Of a stretch of DNA of 64,000 bases, positions 9,363 to 18,997 are shown piece after piece; within the stretch, counting starts at the first letter, position 1; every line of letters starts with the position of its first letter. The notes under the pieces are model-generated. The model ran no database searches, had not been told where the DNA came from, and worked only from the letters and a program-made list of their open reading frames with translations. A program made the position numbers and the translations under genes. The stretch spans positions 286,313 to 350,312 of the forward strand of contig CP001626.1 of the NCBI GenBank assembly GCA_000023185.1. The letters are read 5' to 3'. The DNA is from Rhizobium leguminosarum bv. trifolii WSM1325 (lineage in GTDB: Bacteria; Pseudomonadota; Alphaproteobacteria; Rhizobiales; Rhizobiaceae).

Positions 9363-11566
9363 CTATTTCGACTGTGCCGCCAGACCGCAACACCTCGCTC
9401 TCATCGATGCGCTACGATCCCCGGCTTCAGGTAGAGACCCGTTCGGACGAAATTGATCTGACGTCAGGCCTGCGCCTTATTCGGCGACGGATGGTCATGA
9501 TAATGGCCATCATCACGGTACTTATGGCGGTTGCCGCAACCGTGATTTCGGGATTGAAGCCGACTTATCATGCCGAGTCCCGGCTGATCATCCACACGCC
9601 TCTGGCGACGAAGCTCGGCACCGACGAGTCCGGCCGCAACGATCCGCTGGACGCCACATCTGAGACCGAACGGCTTCTTTCCAGAAGCATCGCAGAGCGG
9701 GTAATCCGCGACCTGCGCCTCAATGAATGGCCGGAATTCAATCCGGCGCTGCAAGAAATCTCGCCTATCGACAAGATCCGATCAATGCTTCGCGGTTGGG
9801 TCGACAGTGAAAAACCGTCCCTGCCGGTACGGGACAGCATCGAGCCCATAATCCCGAAGTACTACAAGGCCCTCCGCGTTTGGCGCGATGGCCAGGGTGA
9901 CGTCATTCAGATCGGCTTCGATGCGAGCGACCCCGAACTGGCCGCCTCGGTCCCGAACCGGCTCATCAGCATCTACCTCGAAGAACGCAAGGACAGTCTG
10001 CGTGGTCGAGTGGACGCAGCAGAAGAATGGATTCTGCTGCGCATCGACGAACAGATGGGGCGCGCCAAGGCAGCACGCGATGCCGCCGACGGGTACCAGA
10101 AAATTATGGACGTCGCCTCAAGTGATGACGATCAGGTTGAACAGATCAAGTCGATCATGGAGTTGGGCGAGCGGCGGACAAAAATCGAACAAAGCCGCGT
10201 TGAAGCGAGAGCAACGATATCTGCACTCGAAGCGGCCGACGACCCCTCGCTCGCCCTGCAGAATATGGTCATTCCCGACAGCATTGGCGCAATGCAACGC
10301 GAGCTTCGTGCGCAGGAGCAAGATCTCGAGCGCCTTCTCGAGACATATGGCAACACGGCAGAATCCGTGCTCGACACGCGGGCCAAGATCCTTAAATCCC
10401 GCACCGATCTCAGCCTTGCGACTGATCGATATCTCCAATCGATACGCGCCAAGCTTGCGGCGCTCGATCATGAGGACGACGCAGTCCGGTCGGCATTGGC
10501 GGCCGCTCATGAGAAACGCGCTCGCTCCACACTGGCGCAAACCGAGTTGGCCCGACTCGAGCGCATGGCTGACAAAGAGCAGACGGCACTGGACAAGCTC
10601 GACGAGCAGCGCCGTGGCCTGGCTGCGCAAGCCATGTTGCCAGGCGCGGAACTGGAAGTCTTGTCACCGGCCGCGGTGCCGCTGGCGCCAACGGGACGCG
10701 GGCGGCTTTTCTATTTGATCGGCGCCCTTTTGGCTTCGGTATCGATCGCGGTGACGGCCGCTTTCGTGGTCGAGATGCTGGACAACTCAGTCCGCAGTTT
10801 CGACCAGATGGCCGGAATGTCGCGCATCGTACCCGCCGGATTCATCCCGCACCTCAAACGGAAAGACCGGAGAGATCCGTCGATGCTCTTCGGGAGCATC
10901 CAAGACGGGATGTTTGACGAAGCAATTCGCTCCGTGATGACTTCGCTCAAACAATCTAACGGCGGGAAACTGCCAAACACGATTGTCGTGACGTCGGCTC
11001 ACAGCGGAGAGGGCAAGTCGCTTGTCGCCAGATCCCTGGCAATCGATCTCGCCGCCAACGGAATTCCGGTGCTGCTTGTCGATGGCGACCTCAGACTCGG
11101 AAATCTCGACTCGTTTTTCAAATCAGAGCTAAAGCAGGGGTTGAACGAATTCCTGTGTGGGCAGGCGGGATTGCGTGACATCATCCATCACCATCCAAGC
11201 GGCATCGACTTCATCCCGGCTGGCAATGCCAGTCTCCATCGGCGCGTCCGTTTGACTGATGCAGCTGACATCGTGGCGATGGCCGCCTCACTGGGCCAAA
11301 TCGTCATCTTCGACAGCGCGCCTGTGCTCGCCTCGGCTGATACGATGCATCTGACAGCGTTAGCAGAAAGAACGCTGGTGGTCGTAAAATGGGGAAAGAC
11401 GAGCCGTCGGGCGGTAGAGTTTTGCCTACATCAGCTGAAGACCGCGCGCAACGCAGAGATTGCCGTTGCCATAAATAACGTCAATACGAACAAACACGCC
11501 ATGTACAACTTCCGCGATTCAGAACTGTTTGCGAGCTCACTGCGGAAGTACCACGAGTTCACGTGA
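9359..11566 (+). CDS. Polysaccharide co-polymerase / BY-kinase (Wzc/ExoP-like)
   Basis: The 735-residue inner-membrane protein has a Wzz-like segment with a first TM at about residues 42-62 and periplasmic coiled-coil sequence at 200-420. [21 protein letters not shown] block precedes the second TM near residue 455. The C-terminal cytoplasmic ATPase carries Walker [10 protein letters not shown] near residue 547, Walker A' LLVDGDLR near 575 and a Walker B-like IVIFDSAP near 645. These proteins set chain length and link synthesis to export. The tail has only a couple of tyrosines ([15 protein letters not shown]) instead of the dense Tyr cluster of Wzc. It is coupled to the upstream GT4 gene and to the dehydratase region downstream. 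Confidence 0.9.
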   Translation: MTISTVPPDRNTSLSSMRYDPRLQVETRSDEIDLTSGLRLIRRRMVMIMAIITVLMAVAATVISGLKPTYHAESRLIIHTPLATKLGTDESGRNDPLDATSETERLLSRSIAERVIRDLRLNEWPEFNPALQEISPIDKIRSMLRGWVDSEKPSLPVRDSIEPIIPKYYKALRVWRDGQGDVIQIGFDASDPELAASVPNRLISIYLEERKDSLRGRVDAAEEWILLRIDEQMGRAKAARDAADGYQKIMDVASSDDDQVEQIKSIMELGERRTKIEQSRVEARATISALEAADDPSLALQNMVIPDSIGAMQRELRAQEQDLERLLETYGNTAESVLDTRAKILKSRTDLSLATDRYLQSIRAKLAALDHEDDAVRSALAAAHEKRARSTLAQTELARLERMADKEQTALDKLDEQRRGLAAQAMLPGAELEVLSPAAVPLAPTGRGRLFYLIGALLASVSIAVTAAFVVEMLDNSVRSFDQMAGMSRIVPAGFIPHLKRKDRRDPSMLFGSIQDGMFDEAIRSVMTSLKQSNGGKLPNTIVVTSAHSGEGKSLVARSLAIDLAANGIPVLLVDGDLRLGNLDSFFKSELKQGLNEFLCGQAGLRDIIHHHPSGIDFIPAGNASLHRRVRLTDAADIVAMAASLGQIVIFDSAPVLASADTMHLTALAERTLVVVKWGKTSRRAVEFCLHQLKTARNAEIAVAINNVNTNKHAMYNFRDSELFASSLRKYHEFT

Positions 11567-11619
11567 GTTCGAACAGCGCGTGTCCGCCTGATTCCGCCGA
11601 AATAAATTACGGAGACCGC

Positions 11620-12711
11620 ATGAAAAACGAAAATAAGGTTGCACTGGTTACAGGCATAACAGGTCAGGACGGTGCGTATTTGGCCGAACTGCTCCTGGAG
11701 AAGGGCTATATTGTTCACGGCCTCAAGCGACGCTCATCGTCCTTCAACACCAGTCGCATCGAGCATCTATACGAGGATCCCCATGTCGAAAATCCTCGCT
11801 TTATTCTGCATTACGGGGACATGACCGATTCAACGAACCTCATCCGCGTGGTTCAGGAAACGCAGCCGGACGAGATCTATAATCTCGCCGCACAGAGCCA
11901 CGTTCAAGTCTCTTTCGAGACCCCGGAATATACGGCTAACGCCGATGGAACCGGCACCCTTCGGCTACTTGAAGCCATTCGCCTCCTGGGGCTGACAAAG
12001 AAGACCCGCTTCTATCAAGCATCGACCTCAGAGCTCTACGGCAAAGTCCAGGAAGTCCCGCAGAGCGAAACGACACCTTTCTACCCTCGATCACCCTACG
12101 CTGCGGCCAAGCTCTACGCCTATTGGATTGTGGTCAATTATCGCGAGGCATATGGCATGCACGCCTCGAACGGCATTTTGTTCAATCATGAAAGCCCGAT
12201 CCGCGGCGAAACATTCGTGACGCGCAAAATCACCCGGGCGGCTGCGGCGATCCATCTTGGACTGCAGGAAAGGCTTTATCTCGGCAACTTGGACGCCAAG
12301 CGCGACTGGGGACATGCACGAGAATATGTCCGTGGCATGTGGCTGATGCTGCAACAGGATGAACCGGAGGACTATGTCCTTGCGACCGGCGAAACGCACT
12401 CGGTTCGTTCCTTCGTTGACAAGGCCTTTGCCCAGGTGGGCATGCCGATTGATTGGCGTGGGAACGGAGTTGAGGAAAAGGGATACGACAAGACATCCGG
12501 TCAGTGTGTGGTGGAGATCGATCCCGCTTATTTCCGCCCGACTGAAGTTGATCTTCTGATCGGCGATCCGACGAAAGCGCACACGAAGCTTGGTTGGAAA
12601 CATGAGACCAGTCTTGATCAACTGATTGCGGAGATGGTTCGCGCGGATCTGAAAGTCATGGCACGAAATGTTCCGTCGGTCGGTGTAACCAAAGGTTTTG
12701 CCCATGCCTGA
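11620..12711 (+). CDS. gmd: GDP-mannose 4,6-dehydratase
   Basis: The product converts GDP-D-mannose to GDP-4-dehydro-6-deoxy-D-mannose, the first step to GDP-L-fucose and related 6-deoxy sugars. The protein shows [19 protein letters not shown] for NADP binding and [17 protein letters not shown]. It also has the catalytic [11 protein letters not shown] block and the Y-A-A-A-K of the short-chain family, plus the [20 protein letters not shown] signature of GMD. I start it at ATG 11620, preceded by GGAG, because the upstream 19 codons (from 11563) are not family-like. At 363 residues it has the normal length. It overlaps the next gene by 8 bases. Confidence 0.96.
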   Translation: MKNENKVALVTGITGQDGAYLAELLLEKGYIVHGLKRRSSSFNTSRIEHLYEDPHVENPRFILHYGDMTDSTNLIRVVQETQPDEIYNLAAQSHVQVSFETPEYTANADGTGTLRLLEAIRLLGLTKKTRFYQASTSELYGKVQEVPQSETTPFYPRSPYAAAKLYAYWIVVNYREAYGMHASNGILFNHESPIRGETFVTRKITRAAAAIHLGLQERLYLGNLDAKRDWGHAREYVRGMWLMLQQDEPEDYVLATGETHSVRSFVDKAFAQVGMPIDWRGNGVEEKGYDKTSGQCVVEIDPAYFRPTEVDLLIGDPTKAHTKLGWKHETSLDQLIAEMVRADLKVMARNVPSVGVTKGFAHA

Positions 12712-13774
12712 GGTGATCTACAGCCTTACCAGAAAGAGGGTCTATGTCGCGGGCCACCGCGGCATGGTGGGCTCTGCGATCGTGCGGCGTCTCGCTTCCG
12801 AGGGCTGCGAAATTTTGACGTCCACCCGCGCCGAGGTCGACCTCAGACGGCAGGACCAGGTGGAGGCCTGGATGAGTAAGCATCGTCCCGATGCTGTCTT
12901 CCTAGCTGCTGCGAGGGTCGGCGGTATTCTCGCGAACGCTACCTATCCGGCCGACTTCCTTTACGACAACTTGATTCTCCAAGCGAATGTCATCCACGCA
13001 GCCCATAGAACTGACGTCGAAAAACTGATGTTTCTGGGCTCGTCCTGCATCTATCCGAAATTCGCCGACCAGCCGATCGTTGAGGACTCACTTCTGACCG
13101 GATCGCTTGAACCCACCAATGAATGGTATGCGATCGCCAAAATTGCCGGATTAAAGCTCTGCCAAGCCTATCGCAAACAGCACGGTAGAGATTTCATCTC
13201 GGCCATGCCGACCAATCTTTACGGTCCAGGCGACAATTTTGACCTCGGGTCAAGCCATGTCATGCCGGCGCTCATACGCAAGACACATGAGGCCAAGGTC
13301 AGCGAGCAGCAAGAGATATGCGTCTGGGGTACGGGCACGCCGCGGCGCGAATTCCTGCATGTTGACGATTGCGCCGACGCCTGCCTCCATCTCATGAAAA
13401 CCTATTCCGCCGAAAGTCATGTGAACGTAGGTTGTGGCGAAGACATTACCATTCTCGAATTGGCATACCTCGTCTCCAAGATCGTTGGTTTCGAAGGCAA
13501 GATCACCCGCGACCTCACCAAGCCAGATGGCACGCCACGTAAACTCCTGAGCGTCGACAAGCTCCGCAGTCTCGGCTGGTCTCCTAAGATAGGTCTGAAA
13601 GAGGGCATCGCAGATGCCTACCGCTCCTTCCTTGATGGCCATCATCTCGAACGCAGCGACAGAGCTGTGTCCAGCGACTTGATCGGTCAAAGCGACATCA
13701 GTTTCGAGAAAGCGAAGAGTTCGGCGCCGCACGCGCCCACGCTCTCGACCGTTGCGCATCATCCCTCGCCATAG
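12704..13774 (+). CDS. fcl: GDP-L-fucose synthase
   Basis: This bifunctional epimerase/reductase turns GDP-4-dehydro-6-deoxymannose into GDP-L-fucose. It reads [19 protein letters not shown] near the N-terminus and [13 protein letters not shown] near residue 70. It continues with [11 protein letters not shown], the catalytic [13 protein letters not shown] (YxxxK), and [13 protein letters not shown]. Start ATG 12704 overlaps the stop of gmd; an upstream in-frame TTG at 12698 is less likely. About 45 extra residues after the expected end (near RSFLDG) form a charged, low-complexity tail not usual in the family. With gmd it makes the fucose donor for the neighbouring transferases. Confidence 0.95.
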   Translation: MPEVIYSLTRKRVYVAGHRGMVGSAIVRRLASEGCEILTSTRAEVDLRRQDQVEAWMSKHRPDAVFLAAARVGGILANATYPADFLYDNLILQANVIHAAHRTDVEKLMFLGSSCIYPKFADQPIVEDSLLTGSLEPTNEWYAIAKIAGLKLCQAYRKQHGRDFISAMPTNLYGPGDNFDLGSSHVMPALIRKTHEAKVSEQQEICVWGTGTPRREFLHVDDCADACLHLMKTYSAESHVNVGCGEDITILELAYLVSKIVGFEGKITRDLTKPDGTPRKLLSVDKLRSLGWSPKIGLKEGIADAYRSFLDGHHLERSDRAVSSDLIGQSDISFEKAKSSAPHAPTLSTVAHHPSP

Positions 13775-13821
13775 GGAATTTGCACGAGGGATAACAGGGG
13801 TTTTGTCTCGGGGGGACGTAC

Positions 13822-13842
13822 ATGCTGGGACGGCGCAAATAA
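13822..13842 (+). CDS. Possible 6-codon leader peptide coupled to the next gene
   Basis: An ATG preceded by a GGGGGGA stretch opens a six-codon frame (MLGRRK). Its TAA stop overlaps the ATG of the following small membrane protein in a TAATG junction. Such an overlap would let ribosomes load on a strong site and re-initiate. This is inference from arrangement only; no homologue is known to me. Confidence 0.25.
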   Translation: MLGRRK

Positions 13843-13973
13843 TGCAGCCTGTAGAAATCAGGATTGCAGCGCTCATTTTCTTGATGGTCGTGTGGTTGAT
13901 GATTATCGGTGCGGCGTTGGATTTTTTCGCGGTCGAAATGCCGATATCGCTTGTCGCGCTACTAGGCAGATAG
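13842..13973 (+). CDS. Small single-span membrane protein, unknown
   Basis: The 43-residue frame encodes a short N-terminus (MQPVEIR), then about 27 hydrophobic residues (IAALIFLMVVWLMIIGAALDFF) and a short tail. That is enough for one membrane span. It follows GDP-L-fucose synthase by 67 bases on the same strand and may be the last gene of the EPS operon. It has no clear Shine-Dalgarno of its own; the TAATG coupling above may supply initiation. I do not recognise a family. Confidence 0.45.
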   Translation: MQPVEIRIAALIFLMVVWLMIIGAALDFFAVEMPISLVALLGR

Positions 13974-14077
13974 TCCACATCGGATGACTCCACCGGGCCT
14001 TACCTTCGGCTGACCTTTCGGACGACAATCGCTGGAGTAAAGTCGACAGGCGAAGAGGAGCCGGACGGAACCCCGCC

Positions 14078-14422
14078 TCAGTTGATTGGCGGTTCCGCAT
14101 CGATGTCACTGGGCGGCAAACCTGGCTTACCGAGCCCGAAGAACGCGCGCGCGGTCAAGCAAGCGTCATCCCCTGGGACGCAGGCGCGGCAGACATCAGG
14201 CCGAAGATCGTACACTTGACAGGATGTCTCTGAACCGACGCGACCGACCAATGCGGAGCAGCGCGCACCGTCGCAACGCATTCCTTGCTGGTTCGCAGCT
14301 ACGAAATGCGCTGGCAGCAAATCGAGAGCAGCGTCGGTTTCCGTGGAAAATCTGGGCCAGGTCGGCGAATAGGAGCAGCAGGCTCCGCAGCCTTGGCAAT
14401 TGAAATCGATCAATGATGTCAT
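14078..14422 (-). CDS. YkgJ-type cysteine-cluster (zinc/iron-chelating domain) protein
   Basis: The 114-residue protein carries an N-terminal FNCQGCGACCSYSP motif and downstream cysteines in DGARCSALVG, TSCQVYDLRPDVCRAC and GDDAC. This CxxCxxCC...Cx2-3-RP.xCR pattern defines the CxxCxxCC/YkgJ family, predicted to bind zinc or an iron-sulfur centre. Function in the cell is not established. The ATG at 14422 is preceded by AGGAG. It stands alone between the EPS locus and the decayed region, transcribed opposite to the EPS operon. Confidence 0.85.
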   Translation of the reverse strand: MTSLIDFNCQGCGACCSYSPTWPRFSTETDAALDLLPAHFVAANQQGMRCDGARCSALVGRVGSETSCQVYDLRPDVCRACVPGDDACLTARAFFGLGKPGLPPSDIDAEPPIN

Positions 14423-14439
14423 GGCCCGCTCCTACCACA

Positions 14440-15065
14440 TAGGCCGCCAAGAGCAAAGCCTTCGGCTATGCGCTGAGCGAGCGCACCGCAGACGCGGCAT
14501 CGACTACGTGAAATGGGCCATCGACTGCAGCGACGCGCTCGGCACGACGATGCTGAGCGGCCCGCGGCATTCGACGCTCGGCAAAATTCGGGAAGCCGGC
14601 CGAGCGCGGCGGAACTCAAGCGCTCGGTTTCCTCACAACACGCGATCGGCGATCATGCAGCAAAGCACAGCGTAATGATCGGGCTTGAGGCGCTGAATCG
14701 CCTCGAATGCTCTGTTCAACACGATGGACGATCTTGCGGCCCATATCGACGCGGTCGGACATCCGCATATCCGCGCCATGTACGACACGTTCCACAGCAA
14801 AATCGAAGAGACAGATCCAATCGGCGCGTTCACGCGAAACAGTGACCGCATCGTGCATGTCTACATTTTGGAGAACGACCGCCGCTTACCCGGCGGCAAC
14901 ATTCCCTGGGCAGAGAGGTTCAAGGCGCGACGCGCGAGCGGCTGCGACGGGTGGCTGACAATCGAGGCCTTTGGTCGAGCCCTCAAGGAGCTCGCCGCCG
15001 CGACAAGGTCTGGCGCGACTTTTCCGAGACACCGGAAGCGGTCTATCGCCAGCCTGAGCCTCCTC
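14440..15065 (+). pseudogene. Remnant of a sugar isomerase/epimerase (AP-endonuclease-2 TIM-barrel family)
   Basis: Family-like blocks appear in order but in alternating plus frames. GIDYVKWAIDCSDALGTTML comes first, then AAELKRSVSSQHAIGDHAAK with IGLEALNRLEC. Next are TMDDLAAHIDAVGHPHIRAM with GCDGWLTIEAFGRALKELAA, and finally VWRDFSETPEAVYRQ. Together they match the C-terminal two thirds of D-psicose/D-tagatose-3-epimerase-like xylose-isomerase-fold proteins. At least three frameshifts are needed. The first third is missing on the YkgJ side and the last residues end just before the TraA stop. It is a non-functional relic, probably broken when the mobilisation region arrived. Confidence 0.75.
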
Positions 15066-15090
15066 GAAATCCCTGGTCCGACCCAAACAT

Positions 15091-18000
15091 CTACATCCCA
15101 AGCCCCAAGGACTTGCCCCGCTTCAGCGACCGCTTCAACTCCATCTGCTGGGTGAGCTCCGCACGATGACTGCGATCGGCAAGGCGAGCAACCTGGCGGA
15201 TGCGCTCGACGTCACCATCCCGATCCGGTCCCACTCGCTTCAGCTGATCCGCGAGATCTGAGGGATCGGCGCGACCGAAGCGCGTTTCGATCGCAGTAGC
15301 GATGTCCTTTGCCTCGGCAAGCGCCTGACGGCCCTCCGGTGTCGCCGCCAGTCGTTCGACGAACTTTGCCTTGTCGCTATAAGGGAGATCATCGAGATTG
15401 CGCAGCAGCGCCTCACTCCGGCGGCTCGGCCCCAGAACCTCGACGACGTCCTGCTTTTCTCGTTTCCAGCGTTCGGAGCCGCATTCAGCCGCAAGGCGAC
15501 GCTGCCAGGTGTTGGCGGATTGGCGAATATGCGAAGCCAGCGCATCGATCCGCAAAAGCGCGTGTTTGCGTTCAGCGTTGTCTCCGAACAGGCCGGTTTT
15601 GCCGGCGAGCGCACCGATCGTCTCGGGCGAAGTGCTGAGTTGACTGGCAAGCGCGACCGGATCTGCATTCTCATCCAGGATGCGGCCGCGCAACACGTCC
15701 ATTGCCGCTGGCGCGTCGTTGAACACCTGCGGCGCGAGCTGCTTTGCCGCGGCCCAATCACGTTCGAATGCCGGCATCGCCTTTGATCGTCCGACCTCTT
15801 CGACGCTCATCGCATAGGTCTTAACCGCCGCAACGAGCACGCGGCGTTCATCCTCGCGTTCATCGCGACGTTCATCGCCAGTGGGATCCTGGTGCGAAGA
15901 GCCGCCATCGGCGATGCTGCGGGCCGCGAGCGGTGTCGGCGGCCGTGGTTCTTGCATTGGCTTGGGAACCGTCGTGTCCGCGATGCGCTCCGCCTCCTTG
16001 GTGATTACCGCAGGTGCGACCTCGCTCTCGCCCTGCCCCCGGCGATCCTCCATGCCGCGCCGATTGGCAAAGTCATGGGTATAGTCAAGCGTCGTCTCCT
16101 TGACGCCTGAGCGGCTCAGTGTCTCTGTCAGGGATCGCTCCGTCTTGAACGCATCCAGCCCCGCATAGAGCTGCACCGCCTCGCGATGACGGGTCATCGC
16201 CACGTAGGTCAGATGCCGGTCCATCGTCGTCGACGCCAGGACAAAACTCCGGTCGACGGTAGCGCCTTGCGTCTTGTGGATCGTCGTTGCGTAGCCGTGG
16301 TCAAAGGATTGGTAACGATTGACCGGTACGGTCACCTGGCGTTGCCCATCTTGCGTCTGCGCCTTGCCGTCAAGCCGAACCTGTATTGCGTCCGGCGCGA
16401 CGGCGATCACCTCGCCCAACATGCCATTCTTGACGCCGAGATCACGATCGTTCTCCAGGAAGACGATGCGATCGCCGCGTGCGAAGGATCGCTTCCCATT
16501 GTTGGTCTGGTAGGTGAGCTCCTCACCACGATCATCCGAGGTGCCGGTGCTTCTTGAGAGCTCACCGCGCTCCTGCAACCGAGAGCGAATGCCGGCATTG
16601 ATGGCAGCCACATCTATCCGCCGATGGGCCATCGCAATGCGCGTGTCGTTGGGATTGGCCGATCGGTCAGCGACATAATCGGCAATGATCGCCTTCAGGG
16701 TTTCAGCGCGATCCGTCTTCAGATGAAGGTTTTCCCGTGCAGCATAGGCCGACAGTCCGGCTGCGGTCCGGTGAGATGCGAAGTCAATCGAAGCCTGCTT
16801 TTGCCAATCGGTTCTTTGACGTCGGACTTCCGACAGTTGCGCATGACCGACGGCTTCGGCGATTGCCCGAAACGGCGCGCCCGCTCCGATCGCCTGAAGC
16901 TGTTCATGATCTCCGACCAGGACGAGCTTGGCGCCGGCCCGTTTGACCTCGTCGACGAAGCGGGCGAGCTGACGACTGCCGACCATGCCGCCCTCGTCGA
17001 TGACGAGGACGTCACGAGCATTCAGCCGACTGCGATCGGCCTGCCAGCTGTATTCCCACGATGCCAAGGTGCGGCTCGATATGCCGGACGATTGCTCCAG
17101 GCCTTCCGCGGCCTTGCCGGCCAGAGCCGCGCCATGAACGCGATAACCCTGCGCTTCCCAGGCCTGGCGGGCAGCTGCCAGCATCGTGCTCTTGCCGGCA
17201 CCGGCAAAACCGATCACCACGGCGATCTGACCGGGACCCGTGACATGCTCGATCGCCTGGCGCTGTTCAGCCGACAGCCCCTGCCCCGGTGAAGGATTTC
17301 CCGCCTGGATCGATCTGTCCTGATCGGCGATTGCCGCATCGACATTGCGCTTTGCCACACCGTGGGTTTGGCGCGCCTTCATCGCAACAGTGGCTGTTGC
17401 CATCGCGCCCTCGATCGCCACCATCTCGACCGTCGAATAACGTGCCTCTCCATCGCGGCCGCGAACGCTTGAACTGTCGGGCCTCAACTCGACGAGAGCC
17501 TTCGACGCCATGACCGATGCAAAAGCATTCTGGAAGGTCTGCGCATCGTCGTTGATGTATCGATGCAAGGCCCTGGCAATGTCATAGCGGTTGAAGACGC
17601 TCTTCTCGTTGGTAATCAGCTTCAAGATCTCTTCAGGGCGCCGGCGAATGGTCTCGGCATTTCGCTCGGCCGATTGCGGTGAGAGGCGCGCGCGAGAGAC
17701 TGCCCCACCCTGGCGATCGATCTGAGTGGCATGCACACCGACATGTTCGCTCGGCTCGATCGTGATCCCGGCCTCCAGATGCGAGCGATGATCGATGCGG
17801 ATATCGTGGCCTGCCCTCTCAAGGTGCGTGTTGGCAAGATGCTCCCACGCCTGTCTGAGATCCTTCAGCTGCAGTTGCGATGGCGGCAGGTGATTGGCGA
17901 GAAGCCATCTGTTCTCCCGCTCGAGCAGCGTCTTGTCGCCAAGACCGGTTTCCCTCACCTCACGCGTCGTCATCATCAGATGCGCATGGCTGTTTCTGAT

Positions 18001-18399
18001 ATCGCTTGCCCCACCTGGCCGATGGATCGCGAAGTCGACGGCAGCGCCATAGCGATTGGCCAGATCTTCGGCAAAGGCCCGCGTCAGCACCAGTCGCTGG
18101 TCGGAACTCAATTCGTGTGGCAGGGCGACTTCGAATTCCCGGGCGATACGGGCGTCGCTGCGCTTCTCGGCACGCTCGGCGGCATTCCACAAGGCCGATC
18201 GCTTCATCGCCCAATAGGCGGAAGACCCAGTCGGCAAGACGATCTCGGCATGCTCGACACCTGTCCTGTTGCTAAAATCATGGGTTAGCCCATCACGCTC
18301 GTTCGTCAGCCGCTCGGCCGCACGATAGGCGGCGGACGCCACAGCGCTACGGCCAGCGCTGCGGGCGATCGGCTTCATGCTGAGATGATAGATCGCCAT
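15091..18399 (-). CDS. traA: Conjugative relaxase-helicase TraA (MOBQ, Ti-plasmid type)
   Basis: The 1102-residue protein nicks oriT and unwinds the transferred strand. The N-terminal MobA/MobL domain has the likely catalytic Tyr25 (SAAYRAAER) and the metal-binding His triad H126/H138/H140 (AIHRPGG...NSHAHLMMTT). A RecD/TraI-like helicase follows, with Walker A GFAGAGKST at 397-405, Walker B VLVIDEGGM near 466 and late motifs YATTIHKTQGATVDRS and YVAMTRHR. Length matches Ti TraA and no break is visible. The ATG follows AAGGGG. oriT lies directly upstream and a TraD-like gene is divergent, as in traAFB/traCDG regions; traF and traB are absent, with a pseudogene instead downstream. Confidence 0.95.
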   Translation of the reverse strand: MAIYHLSMKPIARSAGRSAVASAAYRAAERLTNERDGLTHDFSNRTGVEHAEIVLPTGSSAYWAMKRSALWNAAERAEKRSDARIAREFEVALPHELSSDQRLVLTRAFAEDLANRYGAAVDFAIHRPGGASDIRNSHAHLMMTTREVRETGLGDKTLLERENRWLLANHLPPSQLQLKDLRQAWEHLANTHLERAGHDIRIDHRSHLEAGITIEPSEHVGVHATQIDRQGGAVSRARLSPQSAERNAETIRRRPEEILKLITNEKSVFNRYDIARALHRYINDDAQTFQNAFASVMASKALVELRPDSSSVRGRDGEARYSTVEMVAIEGAMATATVAMKARQTHGVAKRNVDAAIADQDRSIQAGNPSPGQGLSAEQRQAIEHVTGPGQIAVVIGFAGAGKSTMLAAARQAWEAQGYRVHGAALAGKAAEGLEQSSGISSRTLASWEYSWQADRSRLNARDVLVIDEGGMVGSRQLARFVDEVKRAGAKLVLVGDHEQLQAIGAGAPFRAIAEAVGHAQLSEVRRQRTDWQKQASIDFASHRTAAGLSAYAARENLHLKTDRAETLKAIIADYVADRSANPNDTRIAMAHRRIDVAAINAGIRSRLQERGELSRSTGTSDDRGEELTYQTNNGKRSFARGDRIVFLENDRDLGVKNGMLGEVIAVAPDAIQVRLDGKAQTQDGQRQVTVPVNRYQSFDHGYATTIHKTQGATVDRSFVLASTTMDRHLTYVAMTRHREAVQLYAGLDAFKTERSLTETLSRSGVKETTLDYTHDFANRRGMEDRRGQGESEVAPAVITKEAERIADTTVPKPMQEPRPPTPLAARSIADGGSSHQDPTGDERRDEREDERRVLVAAVKTYAMSVEEVGRSKAMPAFERDWAAAKQLAPQVFNDAPAAMDVLRGRILDENADPVALASQLSTSPETIGALAGKTGLFGDNAERKHALLRIDALASHIRQSANTWQRRLAAECGSERWKREKQDVVEVLGPSRRSEALLRNLDDLPYSDKAKFVERLAATPEGRQALAEAKDIATAIETRFGRADPSDLADQLKRVGPDRDGDVERIRQVARLADRSHRAELTQQMELKRSLKRGKSLGLGM

Positions 18400-18685
18400 C
18401 GCTTGTCCCCTTTGTTAGCGGGCTGCCGGCCCGCGCTTTGAGTTGCCCGGCAACTCGTAAGTGCGCCCTTGTGCCTTCGTCGCTTGGCTCCTTCGGGCAC
18501 TGGTGGGAGCACGCGGCAATCTCCCGATGACCTCGTAAGCCGTTCAGCCCGTCGCTTCCACGCGCAGATTTGCGGGTTTCGAAGTGCCGCTCTTCGAGAC
18601 AACTTCGATCCAGGCACGCCGGCGGCTGTGATCATCCGTTCATCGCCGCGGCCAATGGCTGAACAGGAACAAGGGAGAAATCATC
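18400..18685. promoter_or_regulatory. traA/traD-like divergent intergenic region containing oriT
   Basis: The 286 bases separate the relaxase from the divergent small transfer gene and carry promoters for both. The oriT core occupies the traA-proximal part. A further GTGCC...GGCAC dyad around 18471-18500 flanks it. The traD-side end carries the AAGGGAG ribosome site. Confidence 0.6.
18440..18469 (+). other. oriT: Origin of transfer (oriT) with RSF1010/Ti-type nic site
   Basis: A perfect inverted repeat GAGTTGC-CCG-GCAACTC at 18440-18456 is immediately followed by GTAAGTGCGCCCT (18457-18469). The TAAGTGCGCCCT core is the known nick-region consensus shared by RSF1010, pTF1 and Ti plasmids. A hairpin directly 5' of it is the usual relaxase-recognition arrangement. 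It lies between a MOBQ relaxase and a TraD-like gene, the expected position. Cleavage is expected near the G of TAAG/TGCG by family analogy. Confidence 0.88.
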
Positions 18686-18997
18686 ATGGCGCGCAAAACC
18701 ATCGGCGAGCGGCTCGCCCAGCTGGAAGCCCAGCGAAAGACATTGCAGATCCGTCTCGGCAAGCAGGAGCGCGCCATCGACACCCGCCGCAAGGTGCTGA
18801 TCGGCGCACTGGTGCTGCATAGGCTGGAGAATGATCGCGATGTGCAGATCGGCGCAGGACTGGCAGCCTGGCTCAGATCCGAACTGCCAAAGTTCCTCAC
18901 CCGCGATGGCGACCGGGATCTGTTCGACGATCTGCTGAAGCCGCGGGCAAATGAGCCGACTATCGGCGATATCGGCAACGGGAGTGCAACATCATGA
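18686..18997 (+). CDS. Small conjugal transfer protein, TraD/MobC-like
   Basis: The 103-residue basic, helical protein begins GERLAQLEAQRKTLQIRLGK, a coiled-coil-like stretch. It continues with QERAIDTRRKVLIGALVL, the [DT]RRKxLxGA block typical of TraD of Ti-type plasmids and of small relaxosome proteins. It is divergent from traA across oriT, the position of traC/traD in Ti plasmids. It likely helps relaxosome assembly. A strong AAGGGAG site precedes the ATG. No traG coupling-protein gene follows, unlike in complete tra regions. Assignment to TraD rather than TraC rests on the motif only. Confidence 0.7.
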   Translation: MARKTIGERLAQLEAQRKTLQIRLGKQERAIDTRRKVLIGALVLHRLENDRDVQIGAGLAAWLRSELPKFLTRDGDRDLFDDLLKPRANEPTIGDIGNGSATS

